NCBI RefSeq assembly: GCF_000241305.1
Contig: NZ_BAEH01000063.1
Span: forward strand, 1 to 33,801
DNA length: 33,801 bases
DNA from: Gordonia effusa NBRC 100432
GTDB lineage: Bacteria; Actinomycetota; Actinomycetes; Mycobacteriales; Mycobacteriaceae
Direction: 5' to 3'
A model generated the notes under the pieces. The model did no database searches, was not told where the DNA came from, and saw nothing but the letters and a program-made list of their open reading frames with translations. The position numbers were made by a program, and so were the translations under genes. Shown one piece after another: positions 15,734-23,917 of this stretch (position 1 is the first letter of the stretch; each line of letters begins with the position of its first letter).

Positions 15734-17153
15734 ACCCGCGATTTCCAATGTCCTGGCCTCCCGCTACGCCTCCGCTGAGCTCGCGGAGATCTGGTCACCG
15801 CGCAACAAGATCGCCGCGGAGCGGCAGTTGTGGATCGCGGTTCTCAAGGCGCAGCGCGATCTAGGTATCGACGTTCCCGAACTGGCGATCGCCGACTATG
15901 AACGAGTCGTCGACCAGATCGACCTGGACTCGATCGCCGATCGTGAACGCATCACCCGCCACGACGTGAAGGCGCGCATCGAAGAGTTCAACGCGCTGGC
16001 CGGACATGAACAGGTCCACAAAGGTATGACCAGCCGGGACCTGACCGAGAATGTCGAACAGTTACAGATCCTCGCCTCGCTGCGGCATGTGCACGCCCAC
16101 GGGGTCGCGCTGCTCGCGCGCATCACCGACCGCGCCGCGCAGTACTCGACGGTCGTGATGGCCGGCCGAAGCCACAACGTTGCCGCACAGGCGACCACCT
16201 TGGGTAAGCGATTCGCTTCTGCCGCAGACGAACTCATGATCGCGCTGACCCGTCTGTCGGAACTGATCGACCGCTACCCGCTACGCGGCATCAAGGGGCC
16301 GATGGGTACGTCGCAGGACATGCTCGACCTGCTCGGTGGCGACGCCGCGAAACTCGCCCAGCTCGAAGACGCTGTCGCCGCACATCTCGGGTTCGCGCGA
16401 TCGCTGACGTCGGTTGGCCAGATCTATCCGCGGTCGCTCGACCACGACGTCGTGTCCGCGCTGGTGCAAACCGCTGCCGCACCGTCGTCGCTCGCACACA
16501 CCATTCGGCTGATGGCCGGCCACGAGCTGGTTACCGAAGGATTCCAGCCGGGCCAGGTCGGCAGTTCGGCGATGCCGCACAAGATGAACACCCGCAGTTG
16601 CGAGCGAGTCAACGGACTCGCCGTGGTGTTGCGCGGCTATGGCTCGATGGCAGCCGAATTGGCCGGTGCGCAATGGAATGAGGGTGATGTCTTTTGTTCG
16701 GTGGTGCGTCGCGTGGCATTGCCCGACGCGTTCTTCGCCCTCGACGGATTGATGGAGACCTTCCTGACGGTGCTCGCTGAATTCGGTGCGTACCCGGCGG
16801 TCATCGCCAACGAACTCGATCGCTACCTGCCATTCCTGGCCACCACCAAGGTGCTCATGGCGGCGGTACGCGCGGGCGTTGGGCGAGAGACCGCTCACGA
16901 GGCAATCAAGGAGAATGCGGTCGCGGTGGCGCTCGCGATGCGCGAAGACGGCAAGGAGCCCGACCTGCTGGACCGGTTGGCGGCCGACGATCGACTCCCG
17001 CTCGATCGTGCCCAGCTCGACGACGCTCTCGCGGATAAGAAGGCGTTTGTCGGCGCGGCTGAACAGCAAGTCGCCGACGTCATCGCCGCCGCGCAGAAGA
17101 TCATCGGACAGTATCCGGAGGCGGCGACCTACGTCCCGGCGCCGATTCTGTAG
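15726..17153 (+). CDS. purB: Adenylosuccinate lyase
   Basis: Fumarase/aspartase-superfamily lyase acting twice in purine synthesis: SAICAR to AICAR, and adenylosuccinate to AMP, each releasing fumarate. The 475 residues align throughout with M. tuberculosis PurB: ISNVLASRYASAEL at the N terminus, KGMTSRDLTENVEQ, MAGRSHNVAAQATTLGKRFA with a catalytic histidine, and the signature loop GSSAMPHKMNTRSCERV. The start at GTG 15726 is chosen because homologues begin close to PNVLATRYAS and a TANNNT hexamer precedes it; 19 further upstream codons are probably noncoding in this frame. purC follows 16 bp later. Confidence 0.97.
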   Translation: MPKPAISNVLASRYASAELAEIWSPRNKIAAERQLWIAVLKAQRDLGIDVPELAIADYERVVDQIDLDSIADRERITRHDVKARIEEFNALAGHEQVHKGMTSRDLTENVEQLQILASLRHVHAHGVALLARITDRAAQYSTVVMAGRSHNVAAQATTLGKRFASAADELMIALTRLSELIDRYPLRGIKGPMGTSQDMLDLLGGDAAKLAQLEDAVAAHLGFARSLTSVGQIYPRSLDHDVVSALVQTAAAPSSLAHTIRLMAGHELVTEGFQPGQVGSSAMPHKMNTRSCERVNGLAVVLRGYGSMAAELAGAQWNEGDVFCSVVRRVALPDAFFALDGLMETFLTVLAEFGAYPAVIANELDRYLPFLATTKVLMAAVRAGVGRETAHEAIKENAVAVALAMREDGKEPDLLDRLAADDRLPLDRAQLDDALADKKAFVGAAEQQVADVIAAAQKIIGQYPEAATYVPAPIL

Positions 17154-17157
17154 GCAC

Positions 17158-17163
17158 TAGCCT
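17158..17163 (+). promoter_or_regulatory. -10 hexamer for leaderless purC
   Basis: TAGCCT, then six bases and ATG 17170, in the short purB-purC gap. No SD is visible for purC, in line with a leaderless start. Confidence 0.5.
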
Positions 17164-17169
17164 CGACAT

Positions 17170-18060
17170 ATGCGCCCAACTCTGAATTCGTATCGGCATA
17201 TCGCGTCGGGCAAGGTTCGCGAGATCTACGAAATCGATGATGACACCTTGCTGTTGGTAGCCACCGATCGCATCTCGGCATACGACTTCATCCTCGACAC
17301 CCCGATCGACGACAAGGGACGCATCCTCACCGCGATGAGTTTCTTCTGGTTCGGCGTATTGGGCGTACCTAATCATCTCGCCGGTTCCCCGACCGACGAG
17401 CGGATTCCGGCCTCGGAGCTCGGGCGCTCGATGGTCGTGCGCAAACTACCGATGGTCGAGGTCGAGTGTGTCGCCCGGGGATATCTGACCGGGTCCGGAC
17501 TGATCGACTACCGAAAGACCGGCGCGGTCTGCGGTGTCGACCTGCCGGCGGGACTCGACGAGGCGAGTCGGCTTCCCGAGCCGATCTTCACCCCCGCCAC
17601 CAAAGCGGCACAGGGGGATCACGACGAGAACGTTTCGTTCGAGTATGTCGCCGATCAGGTCGGTCCCGACCTCGCTGAGACACTGCGCGCGAGCACTCTC
17701 GACATCTATTCGCGTGGGGCCGAGTTGGCTGCCGAACGCGGAATCCTGTTGGCCGACACCAAGTTCGAGTTCGGTCGAGATGCCGATGGCTCGCTGGTTC
17801 TGGCCGACGAGGTCCTGACCCCCGATTCATCCCGGTATTGGGAGTCGGACGGCTATGTCGCGGGGAAGGTTCAACCGTCTTTCGACAAGCAGATTGTGCG
17901 GAACTGGCTCACCGGCCCCGACTCGGGATGGGATCGGCACGGTGACACCCCACCGCCGTCGTTACCGACCGACGTAGTGGAGCGGACCCGTGCCCGCTAT
18001 ATCGAAGCGTACGAACGAATTTCCGGGCTGTCCTTCGCGGACTGGCCAACCGCCGAATAG
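17170..18060 (+). CDS. purC: SAICAR synthetase (phosphoribosylaminoimidazole-succinocarboxamide synthase)
   Basis: Joins aspartate to CAIR using ATP, giving SAICAR, the substrate of PurB encoded just upstream. The 296-residue single-domain enzyme shows [28 protein letters not shown], the substrate segment [29 protein letters not shown] and DTKFEFGRD...[14 protein letters not shown]. The C-terminal portion ends in [18 protein letters not shown]. The ptrB gene follows after 10 bp with its own strong SD, so the two may be co-transcribed. Confidence 0.97.
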   Translation: MRPTLNSYRHIASGKVREIYEIDDDTLLLVATDRISAYDFILDTPIDDKGRILTAMSFFWFGVLGVPNHLAGSPTDERIPASELGRSMVVRKLPMVEVECVARGYLTGSGLIDYRKTGAVCGVDLPAGLDEASRLPEPIFTPATKAAQGDHDENVSFEYVADQVGPDLAETLRASTLDIYSRGAELAAERGILLADTKFEFGRDADGSLVLADEVLTPDSSRYWESDGYVAGKVQPSFDKQIVRNWLTGPDSGWDRHGDTPPPSLPTDVVERTRARYIEAYERISGLSFADWPTAE

Positions 18061-18070
18061 GAGCGATTCA

Positions 18071-20221
18071 TTGGCAACCGTGCCGAGCACACCACCCGTC
18101 GCCAAGAAGGTGCGCACCGAGCGCACGCACCACGGCGACACCGTCATCGACAACTACGAATGGCTGCGAGATAAAGACGACCCAGAAGTCATCGCCTTTC
18201 TGGAAGCCCAAAACGCTTACACCGCAGCACATACCGACTCGCTAGCCGGGTTGCGTTCGGAAATCTTCGGCGAGATCAAGAGCCGTGTCCAGGAAACGGA
18301 TATGTCGCTGCCGTACCGGCTCGGCACATTCTGGTATTTCGTGCGTACCGAGGAGGGTAAACAATACTCGGTTTCTTGCCGGTGCCCCATCACCGCCGAC
18401 GACGACTGGACACCACCGCAGGTTAGTCCGGGTGAACCGCTACCCGGCGAAGAAGTGTTGCTGGACAGCAATATTGAGTCGGAAGGTCATGACTTCTTCA
18501 GCCTGGGCGCGGCAACCGTCAGCACCGACGGCCAGTGGCTGGCGTACAGCACCGACGTCGTCGGCGACGAGCGATACACGCTGCGGTTCAAGAATCTGAC
18601 CACCGGTGAACTGCTGGACGACGTCATCGCCGACACCGCTGGCGGAGCGGTGTGGTCGCGCGATGCGAAACACGTCTTCTATCAGACCGTCGATGACTCG
18701 TGGCGGCCAGATACGGTGTGGCGCCACGACATTGGCGCGGGGACCGACGATGTGAAGGTGTTCCACGAACCGGATGAGCGTTATTGGGTCGGCATGGGAC
18801 TGACTCGCAGCCGCCGGTACCTCATGATCGGTGTTGGGTCCAAGATCACCTCGGAGGTATATGTCCTCGCGGCCGACGACCCGACCGGCGAATTCGTCAG
18901 TGTCGCACCGCGAGTCGAGGGCGTGGAATACGACGTCGAGCACGCCGTGATCGCGGGTGAGGACTATTTTCTGTTCACCCACAACGAAGAACGAGGCGGC
19001 GTGAAGTATGAGAATTCCGCTGTTGATATCGCGCCCGTTGCCGACCCGACGCAACGTCGGGAACTGATCGGCCACTCGTCGCAGCGCCGCATCGAGAGCG
19101 TCGATGCCTTCGCCGATTATCTGACGCTGTCGTATCGGGAGAACGCGTTGCCACAGGTGGCGATCGCCGACCTGCGATCGATCGAAGGGATACCGAAGGC
19201 CGACGATTTTGAGCCGCTCGCCTTTGACCAAGAGTTGTATTCGGTTGGGCTGGGCGGAAACCCGGAGTTCGTGACGCCGTCCCTGCGTATCGGCTACACC
19301 AGTTTTATCGAGCCATCCGAGGTGATGTCGCTCGACGTCGCGACCGGTGAGCGCACTCTGCTCAAGCGGCAAGTGGTTCTCGGCGACTACAACGCCGACG
19401 AGTACACCCAGAGTCGGGAGTGGGCTACCGCAACCGACGGCACCAAGATCCCGCTGTCGATAGTGCGGCGCAAGGGAATTGACGCCGACGCTGCCTCACC
19501 GCACCCAACGTTGCTCTATGCCTACGGCTCGTATGAGGCGAGTATGGATCCGGGCTTCTCGGTGTCGCGATTGTCGATGCTCGATCGTGGCGTCGTGTTT
19601 GTCATCGCCCACATTCGCGGTGGCGGCGAACTCGGCCGGCATTGGTACGAAGACGGTAAGACTCTCACCAAGAAGAACACCTTCACCGACTTCGTCGATT
19701 CGGCCCGGCACCTCATCGAGCAGGGCTGGACCGATCCGAAACATTTGGTGGCCGAAGGTGGTTCGGCCGGCGGGCTGCTGATGGGCGCGGTCGCCAACCT
19801 GGCTCCGGAACTGTTCAACGGCATTCTCGCGGCGGTGCCGTTCGTGGACGCGCTGAATTCCATTCTGGATCCGTCGTTGCCGCTGACCGTCATCGAATGG
19901 GACGAGTGGGGCGATCCGCTGCATGATCCGCAGGTCTATGAGTACATGAAGTCCTATTCGCCGTACGAGAACGTCGGGGCCAAGCCGTATCCGTCGATCC
20001 TCGCACTCAACTCGCTCAACGACACTCGTGTCCTCTACGTCGAGGCCGCGAAATGGGTTGCGCGACTGCAAGAAAAGACAACAGCCGACAATCCCATCCT
20101 GCTCAAGACCGAGATGTCAGCCGGTCACGGCGGCGTTTCCGGACGATACAAGCAGTGGGAGGAAACCGCGTACGAGCTCGCCTGGATTCTGCGGCAGACC
20201 GGGGCACTCGACAATGACTGA
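18071..20221 (+). CDS. ptrB: Prolyl oligopeptidase family S9 peptidase (oligopeptidase B-like)
   Basis: Cytosolic serine oligopeptidase of 716 residues that cleaves short peptides, in oligopeptidase B typically after basic residues. The N-terminal 400 or so residues fit a beta-propeller; the catalytic domain has GGSAGG with Ser565, Asp651 (LNSLNDTRV) and His686 (SAGHGGVSG). The preferred start is TTG 18071, seven bases after AGGAG; the ATG at 17990 lies inside purC and its extra 27 codons look like out-of-frame sequence. In M. tuberculosis the gene is split as ptrBa/ptrBb next to purC; here it is one intact reading frame. The next gene overlaps by 8 bp. Confidence 0.92.
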   Translation: MATVPSTPPVAKKVRTERTHHGDTVIDNYEWLRDKDDPEVIAFLEAQNAYTAAHTDSLAGLRSEIFGEIKSRVQETDMSLPYRLGTFWYFVRTEEGKQYSVSCRCPITADDDWTPPQVSPGEPLPGEEVLLDSNIESEGHDFFSLGAATVSTDGQWLAYSTDVVGDERYTLRFKNLTTGELLDDVIADTAGGAVWSRDAKHVFYQTVDDSWRPDTVWRHDIGAGTDDVKVFHEPDERYWVGMGLTRSRRYLMIGVGSKITSEVYVLAADDPTGEFVSVAPRVEGVEYDVEHAVIAGEDYFLFTHNEERGGVKYENSAVDIAPVADPTQRRELIGHSSQRRIESVDAFADYLTLSYRENALPQVAIADLRSIEGIPKADDFEPLAFDQELYSVGLGGNPEFVTPSLRIGYTSFIEPSEVMSLDVATGERTLLKRQVVLGDYNADEYTQSREWATATDGTKIPLSIVRRKGIDADAASPHPTLLYAYGSYEASMDPGFSVSRLSMLDRGVVFVIAHIRGGGELGRHWYEDGKTLTKKNTFTDFVDSARHLIEQGWTDPKHLVAEGGSAGGLLMGAVANLAPELFNGILAAVPFVDALNSILDPSLPLTVIEWDEWGDPLHDPQVYEYMKSYSPYENVGAKPYPSILALNSLNDTRVLYVEAAKWVARLQEKTTADNPILLKTEMSAGHGGVSGRYKQWEETAYELAWILRQTGALDND

Positions 20222-21173
20222 CATCGACGAGGTCCTTGGTGGTCTGCCGGTGCCGGTGGTCGGTGCGCCGATGGCCGGCGCCGCAGGCGGGCGGCTCGCC
20301 GCGGCCATTACTGCCGCTGGTGGCTTGGGCATGGTGGGCGTCGGCAATGTCGCGACCGTCGAGCAGATCGCCCCGGAACTTGAGATTGCCTCGGCCGGAG
20401 GAAGATTCGGCGTCGGCCTGATGTGCTGGTCGCTGCCGGATAACCCCGAGCTACTCGATGTCACGTTGGCGGCGTCGCCGTCGTTGGTCAGCTTGAGCTT
20501 CGGCGATCCGCGCCCCTATCTCGATACGGTGCACAACGCGGGGATCCCGGTCGGGGCGCAGGTCGGGACTCGGGCCGAAGCGCTCGATGTTCTCGATGCC
20601 GGGGTGGACGCGGTTGTGGTGCGCGGTGATGAGGGCGGCGGTCACGGACGCGGCGTTGTCGCGACTTTGCCTCTACTGCAACAAGTTCTGGAGATCACCG
20701 ACAAGCCGGTGCTGGCTGCCGGAGGTATCGCGACCGCGCGCGGACTGGCCGCGGTGCTCGCCGCCGGCGCAGCGGCAGCGTGGGTTGGCACGCCATTCGC
20801 GGCGTCGGAGGAGAGCCTGTTTAAGGACTCGGCCAAAGCGGCAGTGATCGCGGCCGATACCGATCAGACGGTCTACACCCGTGCCTTCGATGTAGCGCAA
20901 CGATTCAACTGGCCGACCATCTACGGCGGCCGTGCGCTGACCAACGACTTCACCGCGCAGTGGGCGGACCGGGTCACCGAGTTGGAGGGCAACGTTTCCG
21001 ACGAGTTGACGTCGGAGATGAAACAGGCTCGCGTACAAGGCAATACCGACATGGCGCCGGTCTATGCGGGCCAGTCGGCCGGGCTGGTGAGCCAGAACAG
21101 AACCGCAGCCCAAGTGGTGGAGAGTTTCGCGGGTTTCCGGGGGCACCTGGCAGCAGCGCAACGCTGGCTTTGA
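20214..21173 (+). CDS. Nitronate monooxygenase-like FMN protein
   Basis: TIM-barrel flavoprotein of 319 residues in the nitronate monooxygenase (2-nitropropane dioxygenase) family, which oxidises nitronates such as propionate-3-nitronate. Visible family features are VVGAPMAGAAGGRLAAAITAAGGLGMVG at the N terminus, the glycine-histidine loop DEGGGHGRG with probable catalytic His144, and the FMN phosphate region AAGGIATARGLAAVLAAGAAAAWVGTPF. The ATG at 20214 overlaps the ptrB stop by 8 bp, suggesting translational coupling; a longer frame from 20028 lies within ptrB and is rejected. A 62-bp palindrome follows its stop by 9 bp. Confidence 0.9.
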   Translation: MTDIDEVLGGLPVPVVGAPMAGAAGGRLAAAITAAGGLGMVGVGNVATVEQIAPELEIASAGGRFGVGLMCWSLPDNPELLDVTLAASPSLVSLSFGDPRPYLDTVHNAGIPVGAQVGTRAEALDVLDAGVDAVVVRGDEGGGHGRGVVATLPLLQQVLEITDKPVLAAGGIATARGLAAVLAAGAAAAWVGTPFAASEESLFKDSAKAAVIAADTDQTVYTRAFDVAQRFNWPTIYGGRALTNDFTAQWADRVTELEGNVSDELTSEMKQARVQGNTDMAPVYAGQSAGLVSQNRTAAQVVESFAGFRGHLAAAQRWL

Positions 21174-21182
21174 GTACCTCAA

Positions 21183-21244
21183 AATCCCCCTCAACTAGAA
21201 GTAGCCCCCGTCGCGACGGGGGCTACTTCTAGTTGAGGGGGATT
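21183..21244. terminator. Perfect 62-bp palindrome, likely bidirectional terminator
   Basis: Every base from 21183 to 21244 is matched by its complement about the centre 21213/21214 (central TCGCGA). The outer arm begins AATCCCCCTCAACTAG and the inner arm ends AGCCCCCGTCG. It sits between convergent genes and ends 6 bp before the MFS stop codon. Folded RNA would give a stem of about 29 pairs with a 4-base loop on either strand. The T-tracts are short, so termination relies on stem strength. Confidence 0.85.
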
Positions 21245-21250
21245 GAGCGA

Positions 21251-22810
21251 TCAGTGAATGATCGTCGGCTGCCGATCCATTTCTTCCTCGGTGAGTGAGG
21301 AAGCGATCTTCTTGCGCGGCAGGAAGAATGCCGGGATCAACGTGACCGCAACCAGCACCGTCGCGACGATGAACGCGGTGCCGTAGTGGCCAGCCGCGGA
21401 CTCGAACCAGTCCAGTGGCGGCTGGGCAGGTGCCTTACCGGCCTGTACCACCTGGTTGTACTTCTCCGGATCGGTATTCGACAGCACCGCTGCCCCGCCG
21501 AACAGGTCGTCCTTCAGGCCGGTGGCCAGAATGACGCCGATGATCGCGGTGCCGATGGACGACGCGGTCTGCTGGACCACATTCATCATCGTCGAGCCGT
21601 CGGGCACCTGAGCATTGGTCAGGGTGGCCAGGGCGGCCGACATGATCGGCATCATGGTCATACCCATGCCGAGTCCCTGCACGAACAACGCGCCGCAGAG
21701 CAGCCAGTAGGACGTATCCGCGCCGAGGAAGGTGAAGGTTCCGACGCCGATGAAGATCAGGACGATGCCGCCCAGAACGAATTTGCCTGGTCCGATCTTG
21801 TCGGTCATCCGGCCGGCGATCGGCATCGTCAACATCGCGCCGATACCTTGTGGGGCAAGCAAAAGACCTGCGGCCAAGGTGGATTCACCGCGAACCGCGA
21901 TGAAGTACTGCGGGTAGAGCAGTGAGGCGCCGAAGAAGGCGATCATGAAGATGCTCATCGTGATCACTGATACGGTCAGCGTCTTGTTCTTGAATAGTCG
22001 CAGATCGAGCAGTGGCTTGTCAGCATTCAGCGCGTGCCAGATGAATAGACCGATTAGAACGGCACCGACGATCGCCGGGATGAGAACCTTCGGTGTGATG
22101 AAGGTGCCAGACTCGGTACTCGACGAGACACCGTAGAGGAACAGTGCGAGACCGGGGGACAGCATCAACAGGCCCACTAGGTCGATCTTGGGGCGCGACT
22201 TCTCGTCATCGTCCTTGAGTACCAGCGCGGCGTAGACCAGTGCGACGATGCCGACGGGCACGTTGATGAGGAAGACCCAGTGCCACGAAGCCTTCTCGAT
22301 GAGCAGGCCGCCGAGGATCGGACCGGCGATGGGACCGAGCAGCATCGGGATACCGAGGACGGCCATGATCGAGCCGATTCGCTCGGGTCCGGCGGCCTTG
22401 GTCAGGATCATCATGCCGATGGGCATCAGCAGACCGCCGCCAAGACCCTGGATCACGCGGAATGCGACGAGTGAGCCGATATTCCAGGCGAACGCACAGA
22501 GGATCGATCCGGCCAGGAACAGCACCAGGGACGTCAGGTAGACCTTCTTGGTCCCGAACCGCGAAGCAGCCCAGGAGGAGAGCGGGATCACCGAAGCCAG
22601 CGCCAAGGTGTAGCCGGTCATTGTCCACGCGGCACCCGCGGCATCGGTGTTGAATGTCGTCTGGAAGGTGTTCTGCGCCACCGAAACAACGGTGACGTCG
22701 AGGATGGACATAATCGCGCCGAGCACGACTACGCCGGCGACGATCAGCACATGCCGATCGAGCGTGGTGTCCGGTGCTTTCGCGGCGCCGGCCGAAGAGG
22801 GTGACGTCAT
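21251..22810 (-). CDS. DHA2-family MFS multidrug exporter (EmrB/QacA type)
   Basis: Proton-coupled drug efflux pump of the 14-helix DHA2 group, 519 residues. Signatures include LDVTVVSVAQNTFQTTF in helix 1, AASRFGTKKVYLTSLVLFLAGSILCAFA, and IQGLGGGLLMPIGMMIL followed by LGIPMLLGPIAGPILGGLLI (antiporter motif C-like). The C terminus is soluble and short (RKKIASSLTEEEMDRQPTIIH). It is translationally coupled to the upstream marR gene through a 4-bp ATGA overlap, so it is probably derepressed by the MarR ligand. Its position after ptrB matches emrB (Rv0783c) in M. tuberculosis. Substrates are not predictable. Confidence 0.92.
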   Translation of the reverse strand: MTSPSSAGAAKAPDTTLDRHVLIVAGVVVLGAIMSILDVTVVSVAQNTFQTTFNTDAAGAAWTMTGYTLALASVIPLSSWAASRFGTKKVYLTSLVLFLAGSILCAFAWNIGSLVAFRVIQGLGGGLLMPIGMMILTKAAGPERIGSIMAVLGIPMLLGPIAGPILGGLLIEKASWHWVFLINVPVGIVALVYAALVLKDDDEKSRPKIDLVGLLMLSPGLALFLYGVSSSTESGTFITPKVLIPAIVGAVLIGLFIWHALNADKPLLDLRLFKNKTLTVSVITMSIFMIAFFGASLLYPQYFIAVRGESTLAAGLLLAPQGIGAMLTMPIAGRMTDKIGPGKFVLGGIVLIFIGVGTFTFLGADTSYWLLCGALFVQGLGMGMTMMPIMSAALATLTNAQVPDGSTMMNVVQQTASSIGTAIIGVILATGLKDDLFGGAAVLSNTDPEKYNQVVQAGKAPAQPPLDWFESAAGHYGTAFIVATVLVAVTLIPAFFLPRKKIASSLTEEEMDRQPTIIH

Positions 22811-23304
22811 GCGTGAGCTTTCTGTGAGATGGAGGTAGGGAAATAATCGTTGTCGCCGTTGACAATCGAACTTAGGGCGGACTGGAGGTTGTCACGCAGC
22901 TCGGCTGGCAGCCGAGAAACGAAGTCGCGCAACAGGTCTTCCTTGATGGATAGCTGGGCGTCGACGATGTCCTGGCCCTTGTCGGTCAATGAGATTCGTT
23001 TGATGCGACGGTCTGCCGCATCTTCGCGCCGATCGACGATGCCGAGACCGACGAGCTTGTCGATGCCCCGTCCGGCCGCTGCGAGCGACAGGCCGAGTTC
23101 ACCGGCGAGTTCGTTGACCGACATCGGGCAACCGTGCGAGCCGAGAATGAACACCGAACGCATCTGCGAGAAGGTGAGCTCGGTGGCGACCATCGTGTCC
23201 ATCGTCGTTGCCTTCGCCGAACACGTAATGCGTTCGAAGAACTGCTCCAGCACGGCGCAGGTGGCGCCCACTGGATCGTCGGACGATGAAACTGATAATT
23301 GCAC
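22807..23304 (-). CDS. MarR-family transcriptional regulator
   Basis: Winged-helix repressor of 165 residues, probably controlling itself and the coupled MFS exporter. The DNA-binding part reads CPMSVNELAGELGLSLAAAGRGIDKLVGLGIVDRREDAADRRIKRISLTDKG, with the DRR wing. I choose GTG 23304 over the longer frame from 23367: TACCTT lies seven bases upstream of 23304, and the extra 21 codons would cover the repeats GCAACT...AGTTGC and TAGTTGCG, which look like operator DNA. Two cysteines near the N terminus (ATCAV, ITCSA) could make it redox-responsive, but this is only a possibility. Confidence 0.88.
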   Translation of the reverse strand: MQLSVSSSDDPVGATCAVLEQFFERITCSAKATTMDTMVATELTFSQMRSVFILGSHGCPMSVNELAGELGLSLAAAGRGIDKLVGLGIVDRREDAADRRIKRISLTDKGQDIVDAQLSIKEDLLRDFVSRLPAELRDNLQSALSSIVNGDNDYFPTSISQKAHA

Positions 23305-23311
23305 GCCGACA

Positions 23312-23317
23312 AAGGTA
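23312..23317 (-). promoter_or_regulatory. -10 hexamer for leaderless marR
   Basis: Minus-strand TACCTT, then TGTCGGC and GTG 23304; TTGCGG is available as a -35 with an 18-bp spacer. Confidence 0.5.
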
Positions 23318-23324
23318 ACTCCCA

Positions 23325-23362
23325 CGCAACTATTGCCGCAAGCGCAACTAATAGTGAGTTGC
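23325..23362. promoter_or_regulatory. Candidate MarR operator repeats
   Basis: CGCAACTA occurs at 23325-23332 and again at 23343-23350, 18 bp apart. The second copy is also half of the inverted repeat GCAACT-N7-AGTTGC (23344-23362). The sites cover the region from the marR -10 upstream, as expected for autorepression. Confidence 0.5.
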
Positions 23363-23456
23363 CTCACCGTCTGAGCCAGCGGTGGCGCCTGTCACTCTTT
23401 CGGTGTGGGCGACCCAAAGAACAGCGGGTGTCGCCATGCGAGTTCGTCTCGCCAGA

Positions 23457-23706
23457 GTCTCGATACACGCGCGTCTCGCTGCGCTCGGCGAGCGCACTCG
23501 ACTACCCGAACTGGCCTCCAGTCTTCGATAGCCGTGTGGTCGCCACCGTCGGGCGGAACCTTTGCAGCCGCTGGTCGAGTGGTCGCCCACAGTTCTGGCG
23601 GAGCCTTTCCCTCGGCTGGTCGTGGTCGCCACCGTTGCGGCCGAGCCTTTTCCAATCGCTGGTCGAGTGCCCGGCGAGGCGCCAGCCGAGCCGGGTGTAT
23701 CGAGGC
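23457..23706. repeat. TCTCGATACAC-bounded repeat, copy 2 (about 250 bp)
   Basis: Begins GTCTCGATACAC (23457-23468) and ends GTGTATCGAG (23695-23704), the same termini as copy 1 at 13370-13483. Its first 45 bp match the reverse complement of the right side of copy 1 with about one mismatch, and both contain the CGCTCGGCGAGCGCACTCGA core. Unlike copy 1 it has a long interior holding three tandem units. Confidence 0.75.
23536..23666 (+). repeat. Three imperfect tandem units of 43, 43 and 45 bp
   Basis: Units at 23536-23578, 23579-23621 and 23622-23666 each start GTGGTCGCC and end CTGGTC(GA), with a central GGCGGA(A/G)CCTTT-like block (the third reads GGCCGAGCCTTT). The following GTGCCCGGCGAGG may start a degenerate fourth unit. 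The units are contiguous with no unique spacers. Confidence 0.7.
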
Positions 23707-23903
23707 CTCGCAACCCAAACAACTACCTGCACAATGCTTTTCGACGTGGCAACGGCATGCGTCTAGCAACCCCCGGTGGCCTTGCGAGCGGTACTCGCGA
23801 GTGGTCGATCGAACCGACGCTCGTTGTGACGAATACCGCGCGTCTGATTAATCTCGCCGCGTTGGTCGAGCAGATCCACATCGCACGCCTCGAACTAAGC
23901 AGG

Positions 23904-23909
23904 TAGCGT
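23904..23909 (+). promoter_or_regulatory. -10 hexamer for leaderless glutathione peroxidase gene
   Basis: TAGCGT, then eight bases and GTG 23918. No SD is visible. Confidence 0.5.
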
Positions 23910-23917
23910 CGTCGGTT

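Larger units (their letters stand above)
23371..23903. other. Gene-free region between marR and glutathione peroxidase
   Basis: About 530 bases without a convincing gene. Several frames are open on both strands but none has a recognisable domain, a good start signal or sensible composition, and they run through repeat DNA. The middle is occupied by the repeat at 23457-23706. The last 200 bases (23707-23903) show no feature I can name. Confidence 0.6.

Noticed and set aside
16281..17069. 262-codon minus-strand frame inside purB
   Set aside because: Antisense shadow; no start signal or domain.
18440..19372. 310-codon minus-strand frame inside ptrB
   Set aside because: Fully antisense to a conserved peptidase gene, with low-quality arginine- and histidine-rich sequence.
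20028..20213. N-terminal extension of the nitronate monooxygenase-like gene
   Set aside because: Lies entirely inside ptrB in another frame; the family N terminus begins after ATG 20214.
23536..23666. Possible CRISPR array
   Set aside because: Three contiguous imperfect units with no unique spacers and no cas genes nearby.
23405..23906. Open frames in the marR-glutathione peroxidase gap (for example 23405-23851 and 23562-23906)
   Set aside because: They translate repeat DNA, have odd composition and no SD or family match.
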